NCBI GenBank assembly: GCA_002842145.1 | Contig: PHCF01000036.1 | Span: 1 to 37,608 of the forward strand | Reading direction: 5' to 3' | DNA length: 37,608 nucleotides | From: Betaproteobacteria bacterium HGW-Betaproteobacteria-6 | GTDB taxonomy: Bacteria > Pseudomonadota > Gammaproteobacteria > Burkholderiales > Rhodocyclaceae | In this document: positions 26,056-35,078 of the stretch, in pieces | How the letters are laid out: the number at the start of each line of letters is the position of its first letter | Position numbering within the stretch: position 1 is the first letter of the stretch | Translations under genes and position numbers: made by a program | Notes under the pieces: model-generated | Told to the model about the DNA's origin: nothing | Seen by the model: only the letters and a program-made list of their open reading frames with translations | The model's database searches: none

Positions 26056-28446
26056 ATGGTTGCAAAAGCACGCCACGCCATTACCCACGCCCTGCATCAG
26101 GGAGAGGAATGGATTTTCCGCAATCCGAAGATCGTGCTGTCGCTGGTCCTGGCCGTCACCATCCTCTTCAGCATGGCACTGCCCAGCCTGCGCGTCTTCA
26201 CCGACTTCGCTGACCTGCTGCCGCAAAACCACAGCTACATCAAGGTTTACAACCGCCTGAAGGAGAACTTCGGCGGCGCCAACATGATTGTGATGTCGGT
26301 AGAAGTCGACAAGGGCACCATCTTCAACGATGAAACCCTCAAACTCATTCACGAGGCCACACAAGGCGTCGACAATCTGCCGAGCGTCAACCACAACCTG
26401 GTCAGCAGCCTGACGCACCGCACGGCGCGCAAGGTTTTCCTCGACGACCAGGGCGGATTTGCTTCCGAGTCCTACTACGATCCGCTCAAGCCGAAACGCA
26501 CCGTGGCTGAACTCGAGCAGTTGCGCAACGATGTCATCGCCAACCCGACCATCTACGGCCTGCTTGTCTCGCCGGACATGAAGGCGGCGCTGATCAAGGC
26601 CCAGATGAACGAGGGCGACATCGATTACCCGACGACTTTCGCGGCACTGCAAAAGGTCCGTGAAAGCCTGGCCCGGCCCGGCCATGAAATTTATGTGACG
26701 GGCAACCCGGTGCTGACCGGCTGGGTCTATACCTATCTCAACCAGATCGTCGAGATCATGGTGTGGACGCTGCTCCTGCTGTCCGCGCTGCTGATTTTCT
26801 ACTTCCGTCGCTTCTATGGCGTTGCCCTGCCGTTGCTCGGCATTGCCCTGTCCTCCATATGGGGCTTGGGTTTCATGGCGGCGATGGGGATCAATCTCGA
26901 GCCACTGTCGCTGCCGATTCCTTTCCTGATCGCAGCCCGGGCCACGTCGCACGGGGTGCAGCTCGTCGTGCGCTATTACGAGGAACTGGCTGTCGTTCAT
27001 GATGGCAAGAAGGCGGCCCGCAACGCGCTCGATGCCTTGTTCCGTCCTGGTTCGCTGGCCATCATCGTCGACGCGGTGGGTATTGCCGTGCTCATGCTGG
27101 GCGCTGCGCCGTTCAACCACAAGCTCGGTCTGGCTGCAGGCTTCTGGGGTTTCTCGGTGATCTTCACGGTGCACTTCATGGTCCCGCTGGCCCTGACCAT
27201 CCTGCCCGCTCCGAAGAACCACAAGAATGGCAACGAAGGCATTCGCGCCTTCCTCGGCAAGGCCATGGCGATGACTGGCGGTACCGACGGCGGTGCCCGC
27301 TCGATCCTGATCCTGACCCTGATCGGCGCCATCGGCGGCACCTATTTCGTGAGCAAGGTGCAGCTCGGCGAATCGGAGCCGGGCTCGCCGCTGCTCCACC
27401 TGAGCCACGACTACAACGTGTCGACCAAGGCCATCAATACGCGCTTCCCGGGTTCCGAGGAGCTGCATGTCGCTGCACGAACGGACGAGAAGGGCGGCAT
27501 CAAGCGTCCCGAGGTCATGGCGGCCATCGAGCGCTTCCAGGCACACATGCTGTCCGATCCGTCACTGGGCGGCACCAAGGCCATGCCGGGGGTTTTGCGG
27601 GTGGTCAACAAGCTGACCCACAACGATGATCCGCGCTGGATGCAACTGCCCGACAACGCCGGTGATATCGGTGGCCTGATGTTTGCCTACATGGCCTCCA
27701 GCCCGATTCCCGGCGCCTTGAAGGAGTTTGTCACCTCAGACGAAGACGAAGCCAACATGGTCTTCTACTACAAGGACCACCAGGCAGAGACGATCAACCG
27801 CATCGTCGCGCTGGCCGAGGAAGGCATCAAGAAGATCGAGGCCGAAGTGCCCGGGCTGCACATCGAACTGGGCGGCGGCATCATCGGCGTGACGGCGGCC
27901 GGCAACCAGGCGCTGCATACCGACCACATGATCATCATCCCGGCCGTCATGCTGCTCGCCTTCTTCATCGTGATGGTCTATTACAGCTCGCTGCACGCCG
28001 GCTGGCTGATGGTTCTGCCGATGCTGTTCTCGACCCTGATGACCTATGCCTACATGGGCGCGCTCAACATCGGGATCAGCGTCAATACCGTGCCGGTCAT
28101 TGCCGTCGGTGTCGGCGTCGGTATCGACTACGCCGTGTATTTCATGGACCGCATCCGCGAGGAGTATGCCGTGATGCGCGACATGAAGAAGGCCGTCATC
28201 ACCGCCGTTGCCACGACCGGCTACGCCGTGAGCTTCACGGCGGTGACGCTGATCGCCGGCGTCGTCATGTGGATCTTCATGTCCGATCTGCGCTTCCAGT
28301 CCGACGCCGCGATCCTTCTTTCTTTCATGCTCATCGTCAATGCGATCGCCGCCGTGCTGATCGTGCCGTCATGGTGCGTCGTCTTCAAACCCAAGTTTGT
28401 GACGGCAGTGCATTACGACGAAGACGGTGTTCTGGAAAACGACTAA
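26056..28446 (+). CDS. RND superfamily (MMPL-type) transporter
   Basis: A 796-residue inner-membrane transporter with the duplicated RND layout: one helix near residues 27-48, a large periplasmic domain, a five-helix bundle, then the same again. The second-half motif GVGVGIDYAVYFMDRI contains the acidic residue expected in the proton path of MMPL-type proteins. A matching first-half segment is RATSHGVQLVVRYYEE. MMPL-type RND proteins move lipids and other hydrophobic molecules. Its neighbours encode an outer-membrane barrel and a periplasmic DUF1329 protein, suggesting a trans-envelope route. Direction and substrate are unknown. Confidence 0.9.
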   Translation: MVAKARHAITHALHQGEEWIFRNPKIVLSLVLAVTILFSMALPSLRVFTDFADLLPQNHSYIKVYNRLKENFGGANMIVMSVEVDKGTIFNDETLKLIHEATQGVDNLPSVNHNLVSSLTHRTARKVFLDDQGGFASESYYDPLKPKRTVAELEQLRNDVIANPTIYGLLVSPDMKAALIKAQMNEGDIDYPTTFAALQKVRESLARPGHEIYVTGNPVLTGWVYTYLNQIVEIMVWTLLLLSALLIFYFRRFYGVALPLLGIALSSIWGLGFMAAMGINLEPLSLPIPFLIAARATSHGVQLVVRYYEELAVVHDGKKAARNALDALFRPGSLAIIVDAVGIAVLMLGAAPFNHKLGLAAGFWGFSVIFTVHFMVPLALTILPAPKNHKNGNEGIRAFLGKAMAMTGGTDGGARSILILTLIGAIGGTYFVSKVQLGESEPGSPLLHLSHDYNVSTKAINTRFPGSEELHVAARTDEKGGIKRPEVMAAIERFQAHMLSDPSLGGTKAMPGVLRVVNKLTHNDDPRWMQLPDNAGDIGGLMFAYMASSPIPGALKEFVTSDEDEANMVFYYKDHQAETINRIVALAEEGIKKIEAEVPGLHIELGGGIIGVTAAGNQALHTDHMIIIPAVMLLAFFIVMVYYSSLHAGWLMVLPMLFSTLMTYAYMGALNIGISVNTVPVIAVGVGVGIDYAVYFMDRIREEYAVMRDMKKAVITAVATTGYAVSFTAVTLIAGVVMWIFMSDLRFQSDAAILLSFMLIVNAIAAVLIVPSWCVVFKPKFVTAVHYDEDGVLEND

Positions 28447-28512
28447 CAACACTCCGGAAGACCGGGGGAACAGCAAAACATTCTTTCAACAAAACCATTG
28501 GGGGTTTGATCC

Positions 28513-30441
28513 ATGGAGACAAAACTGAACACTGGAAGGCGCCTGACGCTCATCGCGGCTGCGCTCTCCGCTTCGTTCGCGACACAGGCGTGGGGTGATG
28601 AGCTTCCGTCAATGGGCGAAGACTATTCGCCTTGGCAGGTCGATGTGACCTACGAGAACCATACGGCACATCGTGAGCATGTCGGTCTGGCCAAGTTCCG
28701 CAATACCTTGCAGGCTGAAGTCGACAAGAAATTCGGGAGTGGCTGGAAACTGCACAGCATCTTGCGCGGTAGCTGGGACGGCGTTTATCGCCTGAATAGC
28801 GACGAGTACGGCAAGGATGCAGGTGGTCCGATCATGCTCGAGAACACCTCCGGGGCGGGAGGCAGCTTTGCTGTTCCGCATGGTGGCAGTGTTGTGCAGC
28901 TCGCCAATTCGAATTTCCTGGCCAGCAATCCTAACGATGGTATGAGAGTGTTGGGTGATCGTTGGCATGCGGCGGATGGTGGCGTTACCTTTGGCGTGCC
29001 CGTCCGTCCTTGCGACGTTGACAGCCGCGGTTGCCGCGACTTCGGCGGTTACGGCGACAAGTCCCTGTCGGAACTCGAAGCGCCCGAGTTCAACAATCGA
29101 CTGGATTTTGTACGCGAGTTGTATGTCAAGAAGACCTTCAGCCTCGGCGACGGCAAGGACCTGTTCCTGAAGCTCGGTAAGCAGCAGGTAGTCTGGGGAC
29201 GTACCGACCTCTTCCGTGTTCTCGACGTGATCAATCCGGTCGACTATTCGCGCAACAACATTTACGACGAATTGTCGGATATCCGTATTCCGATGTGGAT
29301 TGCCCAGGCTGAATACCGCATGGGGGCGAGCGAGACCATGCAGGACCGGAACTTCCAGATCGTCTGGAACTTCGACCAGTTCCGCGCCAACAACCTGGGT
29401 CAGTGCGGCACGCCAAACGTGATTCTCGACGCTGGTTGTTTCTTCCGTGGCATGGCCAACCTTTGGGATAACGGCGGAACCGTTTCGAACTTTGCGGGGG
29501 GAAATACGGCGACTGATTTCGGACCCCATCAGATCGGTATCCGCAACGTCTATCTTCCGGCATGGTCCTTGTCCAATACCCAACTGGGTGCGAAGTTTGA
29601 AGGCGTAACCGCAGACGGCTTGTCTTTCTCGGTCAATGCGCTGACCTACCGCTCGCAACTACCTTCCCTGCATTCGATCAACGGCGAGGGGACAATCAAT
29701 CCCTTCACTGGAACGAACGGCAACCTGAACCCGGCAATTCCAGTCAAGAGCCTTATTGCATTTGACATGCACTTCCCGCGCGTCAACCTGATCGGCGGAT
29801 CGATGGACTTCCAGCTTCCGTCAGTCGGTGCTGCTGTGCGCATGGAAGGTGCCTATACGAATGGCGAGGAATTCGCCAATACGTCGCGTACCGAGTTGTA
29901 TTCGAAGAACGATGTATTCCGTGCTGTCATCGGCATCGACCGTCCGACCTTCATTCCTTTCATCAGCGAAACCTCGGCCACACTGATTTCCGGCCAGTTG
30001 TTCTACCAGCACATCTTCGATCATGAGTACCACCAGGCTGCCCTCGGTCCGGTCGGCATGCCTGACTGGGAAGACAACTTCATCGGCACTTTGTTGATCA
30101 AGGGCTTCCTGCGTAATGGCACGCTCAGCCCGCAGATCATCTTCGCCCATGACTTCCAGGCTCAGGCAACGGCCATGGCGCCGCAGGTCGAGTGGAATGT
30201 GACGAACGACCTGAAGGTGACTTTCGGCGCCAACTACAAGCTGGCTGAAGGACGTTCGCGCTGGAAGTTCGACGACTGCCGCTCCTGTAATCCTTATCCG
30301 CCCTTTACCGGCACTGAAGCAACTGTCGGTGTGTCGTCCGGCCTCGGTGGCATGGAACCCCTCGGACGCTTCCGCGCCGGCCCGATCGGTGCCGCGTTCA
30401 AGGAAAACGACATTTTTGTGAAGCTTAACTACAAGTTCTAA
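28513..30441 (+). CDS. DUF1302 family outer-membrane beta-barrel protein
   Basis: A 642-residue protein with a signal peptide (cleavage near AWG-DE, residue 28) and alternating amphipathic strands through its length. The C-terminus ends in an aromatic residue (VKLNYKF), the usual BAM recognition signal of outer-membrane barrels. The motif KLGKQQVVWGRTDLFRVLDVINP is a hallmark of DUF1302. The family is usually paired with DUF1329, as here. A hydrophobic-compound channel or lipid acceptor is inferred from pairing with an MMPL transporter; no direct function is known to me. Confidence 0.9.
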   Translation: METKLNTGRRLTLIAAALSASFATQAWGDELPSMGEDYSPWQVDVTYENHTAHREHVGLAKFRNTLQAEVDKKFGSGWKLHSILRGSWDGVYRLNSDEYGKDAGGPIMLENTSGAGGSFAVPHGGSVVQLANSNFLASNPNDGMRVLGDRWHAADGGVTFGVPVRPCDVDSRGCRDFGGYGDKSLSELEAPEFNNRLDFVRELYVKKTFSLGDGKDLFLKLGKQQVVWGRTDLFRVLDVINPVDYSRNNIYDELSDIRIPMWIAQAEYRMGASETMQDRNFQIVWNFDQFRANNLGQCGTPNVILDAGCFFRGMANLWDNGGTVSNFAGGNTATDFGPHQIGIRNVYLPAWSLSNTQLGAKFEGVTADGLSFSVNALTYRSQLPSLHSINGEGTINPFTGTNGNLNPAIPVKSLIAFDMHFPRVNLIGGSMDFQLPSVGAAVRMEGAYTNGEEFANTSRTELYSKNDVFRAVIGIDRPTFIPFISETSATLISGQLFYQHIFDHEYHQAALGPVGMPDWEDNFIGTLLIKGFLRNGTLSPQIIFAHDFQAQATAMAPQVEWNVTNDLKVTFGANYKLAEGRSRWKFDDCRSCNPYPPFTGTEATVGVSSGLGGMEPLGRFRAGPIGAAFKENDIFVKLNYKF

Positions 30442-30462
30442 TTCCAACACGGAGACATAAGC

Positions 30463-31712
30463 ATGAAAAAAACCATGATTTCCCTGCTGCCCCTCGTGGC
30501 GGCAGGTCTGGTTGGCTCGGCATTCGCTGCCACGGAAGCCGACGTCGAAAACTCCTTCAACCCGTACAAGGCCGGCATGCCCAGCGCACCGGGCGTGACG
30601 CCCGGCACGGTGATCACCAAGGACTCGAAATGAAGGTCGGGCCGACCACCCAGTTCATGATCAACAGCAGCTACATCAACGCCACCAAAGCCAATCTGAA
30701 CAAGACCAAGCTGGGCGCGAAGGCCGGCGAGAATCTGACCGGCTACGTGGCTGGCCGCCCCTTCCCGGAAGAACCGGACGCCAAGGATCCGCGGGCTGGC
30801 GAGAAGCTGGCCTGGAACTACAAGTACGGCGTTAACTGGGGCGACGGTGCGGTCATTTCGCCGTTCTACTGGCGTTACCGCAACATGACGTCAGGGCAGA
30901 TCGAGAAGACCATCAAGTATGACTTCCACTTCCTGAACTTCATGCACCGGACCAAGGATGCACCGATTCCGGAATTCACGCCGAATCCGTCCGGTCTGTA
31001 TCGCGCCATCTACGTCAAGGCCAACGAGCCGCAGGATCTGAAAAACACCCAGTTGTTGATCCAGCGTTTCGAAGACGACAGCAAGCTTGACGACGCCTAT
31101 CTGTATCTCGGCTTCCAGCGTCGCGTGCGTCGTCTGGCCCAGGGGCAGGTGACTGACTCCTTCCTCGGCTCCGATCTCATGATCGAGGACTTCGAAGGCT
31201 ACAACGGCCGCGTCTCCGACATGAAGTGGACCTACAAGGGCACCAAGAACATGCTGTTGCCGATGTGGAACCACAACGAACTCAAGCTTTCCGACGAGTT
31301 CAAGGAAGCCGATGGCTACAAGTTTGTGAACTATAGCGGCCAGGGCGGCTGCTTCCCGGACGGTACCTGGCAGTTGCGCAAGGTCTATGTCCTGGAGGCC
31401 GTGCCGGTCAATCCGAACCACCCGATCAGCAAACGGACTTTCTACATGGATGCCCAATTGCAGAACCTGAACGGCGCCATCGACATTTACGACCGCAAGG
31501 GCGAACTGTGGAAGGCGTTCAGTGTCGGCAAGTCGCATCCCGATCATCACCTGCCGGTGAACAAGGGCTCGGGTATCGGTATCGACGACGGCGTGATCAT
31601 GGTCGACGTTCAGGCCAAGCACTGCACGACGGCCCAGTTCAAGGGCCAGGTCGATCCGAAGAAGGCGCCTCCGCGTCTCTTCCAGGTTCAGAACCTGCGC
31701 GGCGGGGATTAA
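30463..31712 (+). pseudogene. DUF1329 family periplasmic protein, split by a frameshifting deletion
   Basis: The first part (30463-30633) encodes a signal peptide (cleavage near AFA-AT) and the DUF1329 start ENSFNPYKAGMPSAPGVTPG, then stops at TGA after 56 codons. The second part, beginning MKVGPTTQF at 30630, encodes 360 residues of a good DUF1329 protein ending at 31712. The ATG of the second overlaps the stop of the first (ATGA). From family memory, some 25 residues (an INK..VEQFKD..LDP..GWYE-like segment) should connect the two, so bases appear to be missing. Without the signal peptide the second part would stay in the cytoplasm. DUF1329 is thought to resemble LolA/LolB, fitting a lipid carrier. 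Confidence 0.8.
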
Positions 31713-31782
31713 TAGCGCTGTAGATCTTTCACTGTCTCTGCGGGCGGGGGCTTCCCTTTGGGCAGCCTGTCTCTCCCTCTTT

Positions 31783-31811
31783 TGGGGGGCCTTTGGGCCT
31801 CCCATTTTTTT
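31783..31811 (+). terminator. Rho-independent terminator of the envelope operon
   Basis: A 9-bp stem (31783-31791 with 31796-31804, one G-U pair) and a 4-nt loop, followed by seven T residues (31805-31811), 71 bp after the DUF1329 stop. Confidence 0.8.
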
Positions 31812-31827
31812 GAATGGGTGTTTTGTG

Positions 31828-31944
31828 ATGAAGCTATGTGTCATTCCCGGCGATGGCGTCGGGGGCGAAATTGCTCGCGAACGGGCTGTCGCGTCATCGA
31901 GGCTTTGCCCACCTGTCTGCCGGTGTGAGCGGGATGCTGGCTGA
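31828..31944 (+). pseudogene. Fossil N-terminus of an isocitrate/isopropylmalate dehydrogenase-family gene
   Basis: The first 16 codons read MKLCVIPGDGVGGEIA, the signature start of the isocitrate/isopropylmalate/tartrate dehydrogenase superfamily (consensus like MKICVLPGDGIGPEI). After codon 16 the similarity stops and the frame closes at 31944, so more than 95% of the gene is missing. The next frame over encodes a DUF3135-like protein, suggesting that a deletion joined the start of one gene to the region in front of the next. There is no clear ribosome site. Confidence 0.5.
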
Positions 31945-32215
31945 GGGCGAATTGGAGCAACTGGCCGTGCGTGACCCGGCGGGCTTCGTCCATGAACGTC
32001 GCCGCTTGTTGGGCGATTTCATGCGGGGCACGGACGGCTCAACGGAATTGCTGGCCGACATGCAGCGGACGATAGATCAGACGATCGCACTGAGTGGTTC
32101 GCCAATGCGTTCACTCAGTCATCTGGCCGATTTGATTGACGAGCGATTGCTGATCATTGCCAGGCTGAGCAGGGCGTTGGCTGCAGAAATAAATCATCAA
32201 GAAAAAGAAGAGTAG
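31925..32215 (+). CDS. Small DUF3135-like protein
   Basis: About 96 residues from a GTG at 31925; the frame is open further upstream, to a GTG at 31838, but that part overlaps the dehydrogenase fossil in another frame. The core [20 protein letters not shown] and the later [10 protein letters not shown], then [11 protein letters not shown], resemble the DUF3135 pattern (acidic helix, DP-x-x-F, basic helix, Q-x-x-ID). The product would be helical and cytoplasmic with no known function. The start codon is uncertain because no convincing ribosome site is visible, and a deletion may have removed the original start. The assignment is from memory of the family pattern. Confidence 0.5.
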   Translation: MSGMLAEGELEQLAVRDPAGFVHERRRLLGDFMRGTDGSTELLADMQRTIDQTIALSGSPMRSLSHLADLIDERLLIIARLSRALAAEINHQEKEE

Positions 32216-32273
32216 GCAGCAACTGCTGCTGTTGGTTGACCTGCTCGTAACGCAATTTAAGGAGACACAAACA

Positions 32274-33950
32274 ATGAGATCGTTTATGCGCGGCATGGCG
32301 AATCGGGTACGCATATCCCATCGATTGATTTACATCACTTTCATGTCCATCGCCCTCTATGTCGTTGCTGCTGGCATCGGCTGGTGGGGCCTGGATGCAG
32401 CCAGTAAATCCCTGAAGTCGGTCTACGAAGACCGGGCCATTCCGATGCAGTTGTTGTCGACCATTGATGCCGATATTCGCGAGGATGCCCTGAAGCTGCT
32501 GTTCGCTTTTGAAGGTGCTCCGGGCCGGCCGGCTTCCGGCTTGATGGATGAGACCGCCAGTTCGCTGACCACCGCGGTGCGCGCCAATGTGCAGAATTTT
32601 GAAGCCCAGTGGAAGCGTTACGAAGAGACCCGGCATACCGAAGAAGAAAACGTGCTGGTGGCGGCATTTACTGAAAAGCACAAGGCCTGGATGGACAAGA
32701 TATTGCGCACCGTCAACGAAATCGATGACCGCAAACTCAACGATGCCGGGGTGCTCGGCGAGTTTCTCTATGCCGTCAAGGAAGAGCGGCAGGCGGCCCT
32801 GGAAGCCTTGCGCGAATTGATCGCATATCAGGCGAGGGTGGCCAAGGATGAGTACGAGGTTGCTGAATCGCGTTATCGCCTGAGCCAGACCTTGCTTCTG
32901 GCTTTTCTCGTGCTTGGCGCGATATTCGTCGGAGGGCCGGCGATTCTGACCATTCGCCATATCAGCAACGGTTTGAAGGAGGCCGGTAAAACCGCATCGG
33001 CGATTGCCGGTGGCGACCTGACCGGCGAGATTTCAATTGTCCGGAATGACGAAATTGGCGAGCTGTCCGACAAGCTCTCGGTCATGCGCGGCAATCTGCT
33101 CGAGTTGATTGCCGCCATTCGCCAGAACGCCGATGGCCTGAATCAGAACGCACGCAATCTGTCATTGGCGGCTGAACGCAGCGCGCAGACGGTTGAAACA
33201 CAAAGTAGCGCCGCTTCGGCCATGTCGTCATCGATCGTCGACTTGTCCCGCTCCATGGAATGTATCGGCGTCAATGCAAAGGAAGCGCATCAGATCAGCG
33301 AAATGTCGAGCGAGTATGCCGACAAGGGAGGGCAAATCATCCAGCGGACGGCCAACGAGATGCAGGGGATCGCCGAGGCGGTCAATGTAGTGGCCGGAAC
33401 GATTCGCGATCTCGAAGGATTGTCCCGACATATTTCCAGCATCGTTCAGGTGATCAAGGACATTGCCGATCAGACCAATCTGCTGGCGCTGAATGCGGCG
33501 ATCGAAGCGGCCCGGGCCGGTGAGCAGGGGCGAGGCTTTGCGGTGGTGGCCGATGAAGTACGCAAATTGGCCGAGCGGACGACGGCATCGACGCATGAAA
33601 TCGGTCAAATGATCATTCGTACCCAGCAAGGAACGGAAGGTGCGGTTCGGGAAATGGATAACGGGGTGGTTCGCGTAAGCAATGGCGTGTTGCTGGCGAA
33701 TAGCGCTGGCGATTCGATCATTGAAATTCGCGATTCGGCGCAACGGGCGGCCAGTGTTGTGGCCGAGATTACGCAGGTGATCATTGCCCAGAACAAGTCT
33801 TCGCGGGATGCCGCGCAGAAGGTCGAGATGATTGCGCGGGGCATCGAGGAAAACTCCCGTTCGATTACCCAGACGGCCGATGCCGCCAGGCAACTGGCCG
33901 TGTTGTCCGAAGAAATGGCCGGTTTGGCCGGACGTTTCAAGGTTGCTTGA
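32274..33950 (+). CDS. Methyl-accepting chemotaxis protein
   Basis: A 558-residue transducer with TM1 at about residues 18-40, a periplasmic four-helix-bundle-sized domain (41-200), TM2 at 204-227, a HAMP domain (228-280) and a cytoplasmic signalling domain. The conserved tip reads [20 protein letters not shown], followed by [18 protein letters not shown] (about 400-435), the CheA/CheW contact region. AAGGAGA precedes the ATG at 32274; a frame from 32232 adds 14 residues without that support. Its place between an aromatic-linked envelope operon and the second aromatic operon suggests taxis towards aromatic compounds; the ligand is unknown. Confidence 0.92.
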   Translation: MRSFMRGMANRVRISHRLIYITFMSIALYVVAAGIGWWGLDAASKSLKSVYEDRAIPMQLLSTIDADIREDALKLLFAFEGAPGRPASGLMDETASSLTTAVRANVQNFEAQWKRYEETRHTEEENVLVAAFTEKHKAWMDKILRTVNEIDDRKLNDAGVLGEFLYAVKEERQAALEALRELIAYQARVAKDEYEVAESRYRLSQTLLLAFLVLGAIFVGGPAILTIRHISNGLKEAGKTASAIAGGDLTGEISIVRNDEIGELSDKLSVMRGNLLELIAAIRQNADGLNQNARNLSLAAERSAQTVETQSSAASAMSSSIVDLSRSMECIGVNAKEAHQISEMSSEYADKGGQIIQRTANEMQGIAEAVNVVAGTIRDLEGLSRHISSIVQVIKDIADQTNLLALNAAIEAARAGEQGRGFAVVADEVRKLAERTTASTHEIGQMIIRTQQGTEGAVREMDNGVVRVSNGVLLANSAGDSIIEIRDSAQRAASVVAEITQVIIAQNKSSRDAAQKVEMIARGIEENSRSITQTADAARQLAVLSEEMAGLAGRFKVA

Positions 33951-33966
33951 CCGGCTTGCATCGGGG

Positions 33967-34008
33967 ATTTCAGTTTTGGGCGTTTTTCCCGGTTGACCGT
34001 GGGATTCC
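33967..34008 (-). repeat. Copy E of the dispersed repeat
   Basis: On the minus strand GAATCCCACGGTCAACCGGG, then AAAAACGCCCAAAACTGAAAT. It shares the 18-base core ACGGTCAACCGGGAAAAA with copy D. It lies just past the LysR stop codon, in the convergent gap with the chemotaxis gene. Confidence 0.65.
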
Positions 34009-34031
34009 GCAAACCGAGGGCGTGCTGGCCG

Positions 34032-34928
34032 CTAGTCGCTCGGGGCTTCCCGGAATTTCTGCACGCTGGCCAGGAAAGCCTGCAGGATGGGCGAGTGGTC
34101 GTCGGTGCGGTAGATGCAGCTGAGGTCCACGGTGGCCGAGATCGCGTCGCGGAACGGGCGGCAGACGACGCCGGGCAGGCTGATGGTGGTGGCCGACTTG
34201 GGCACGATGGTGATGCCGAAGCCGCCGGCAACCAGCGCCATGCCGGTCACGGCGTCGCCGACCACCTGGGATATCTGCGGCGTGACGCCCATGTTCCCGC
34301 ACAGCTGAATGATGCGGTCGACGAAATTGGGCCGCGCACCGGACGGGAAGAGGACCAGCGGATACCGGGATACTTCCATGAACGGCACCGACTCGTGTTG
34401 GGCCAGCGGGTGTTCTTCGTTGATCACGAGGTAGAGCGGCTCGCGCATGATCAGTTCGGTCGTGATGTCGGGCAGCGGCGCCAGCATGCGGTTGAAGCCG
34501 ATGGTGATGCGGCGCTGGCGCAGGGCTTCGATCTGTTCCGACTTGGACATGGTGTGCAGCGAGACGACGACGTCCGGGTTGGTGTCCTTGAATAGCTGCA
34601 GCAGCCGGGGGATGGTGCCCAGGATCCCGGAGCCGAAGATGCCGATGTCGAGTCGCCCGAGCTTGCCTTGCCCGGCCCGCTTGGTGCGCTCAACGGCCTG
34701 CTCGACGAGGCCTCGGATATTGGTCGCTTCCTCGTAGAACATCTCGCCGGCCTGGGTCAGCTCGACGCCGCGCGGCGTGCGGATGAACAGTTGCACCCCG
34801 AGTTCCTCCTCGAGTTGCTGAATCTGCCGGGTCAGCGGTGGCTGCGAGATGCACAGGCGCAGGGCGGCGCGGCCGATGTTCAGCTCTTCGGCGACGGCGA
34901 TGAAATATTTGAGATGACGAAGGTCCAT
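34032..34928 (-). CDS. LysR-family regulator, CatM/BenM/CatR branch
   Basis: A 298-residue LysR regulator with a winged helix-turn-helix at 1-60 (MDLRHLKYFIAVAEELNIGR, then ISQPPLTRQIQQLE) and a two-lobed effector domain from about 90. The N-terminus and the segment LRQRRITIGFNR place it with the CatM/BenM/ClcR/TfdR group, whose members answer to muconates or benzoate and bind ATAC-N7-GTAT. Exactly such a site lies upstream of the envelope operon at 24917, and a near-identical secondary box lies upstream of both that operon and this gene. The ATG at 34928 follows GGAGC; an upstream frame to 35045 lacks LysR character. It is divergent from the second aromatic operon and may control it too. Confidence 0.9.
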   Translation of the reverse strand: MDLRHLKYFIAVAEELNIGRAALRLCISQPPLTRQIQQLEEELGVQLFIRTPRGVELTQAGEMFYEEATNIRGLVEQAVERTKRAGQGKLGRLDIGIFGSGILGTIPRLLQLFKDTNPDVVVSLHTMSKSEQIEALRQRRITIGFNRMLAPLPDITTELIMREPLYLVINEEHPLAQHESVPFMEVSRYPLVLFPSGARPNFVDRIIQLCGNMGVTPQISQVVGDAVTGMALVAGGFGITIVPKSATTISLPGVVCRPFRDAISATVDLSCIYRTDDHSPILQAFLASVQKFREAPSD

Positions 34929-35007
34929 TTTTGCTCCAGACACGGTGTCGACCGTCGCAATGTGCGGCTTGGTCTTGTCAAAAAAGGTATGGCGTGGCGC
35001 CAAAACC

Positions 35008-35022
35008 GGTATTGGACAGTAT
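35008..35022 (+). promoter_or_regulatory. LysR-associated box upstream of the LysR gene
   Basis: GGTATTGGACAGTAT, one base different from the box at 24949-24963. It is overlapped by the near-palindrome CCAAAACCGGTATTGG (35000-35015) and lies 80-94 bp before the LysR start codon, a normal autoregulatory position. Confidence 0.6.
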
Positions 35023-35078
35023 AGCGGAGGCTTTCTAATCTGCACTCAGCGACGAGGCAATCGCGGGCCTGGCCGGTT

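Noticed and set aside
26014..27546. 510-codon minus-strand frame opposite the RND gene
   Set aside because: Antisense shadow; composition rich in R, Q, D and E without any motif.
34944..34965. Possible sixth copy of the dispersed repeat just upstream of the LysR start (GTCGACCGTCGCAAT)
   Set aside because: Matches only about 12 bases of the core with changes and lacks the A-rich tail.
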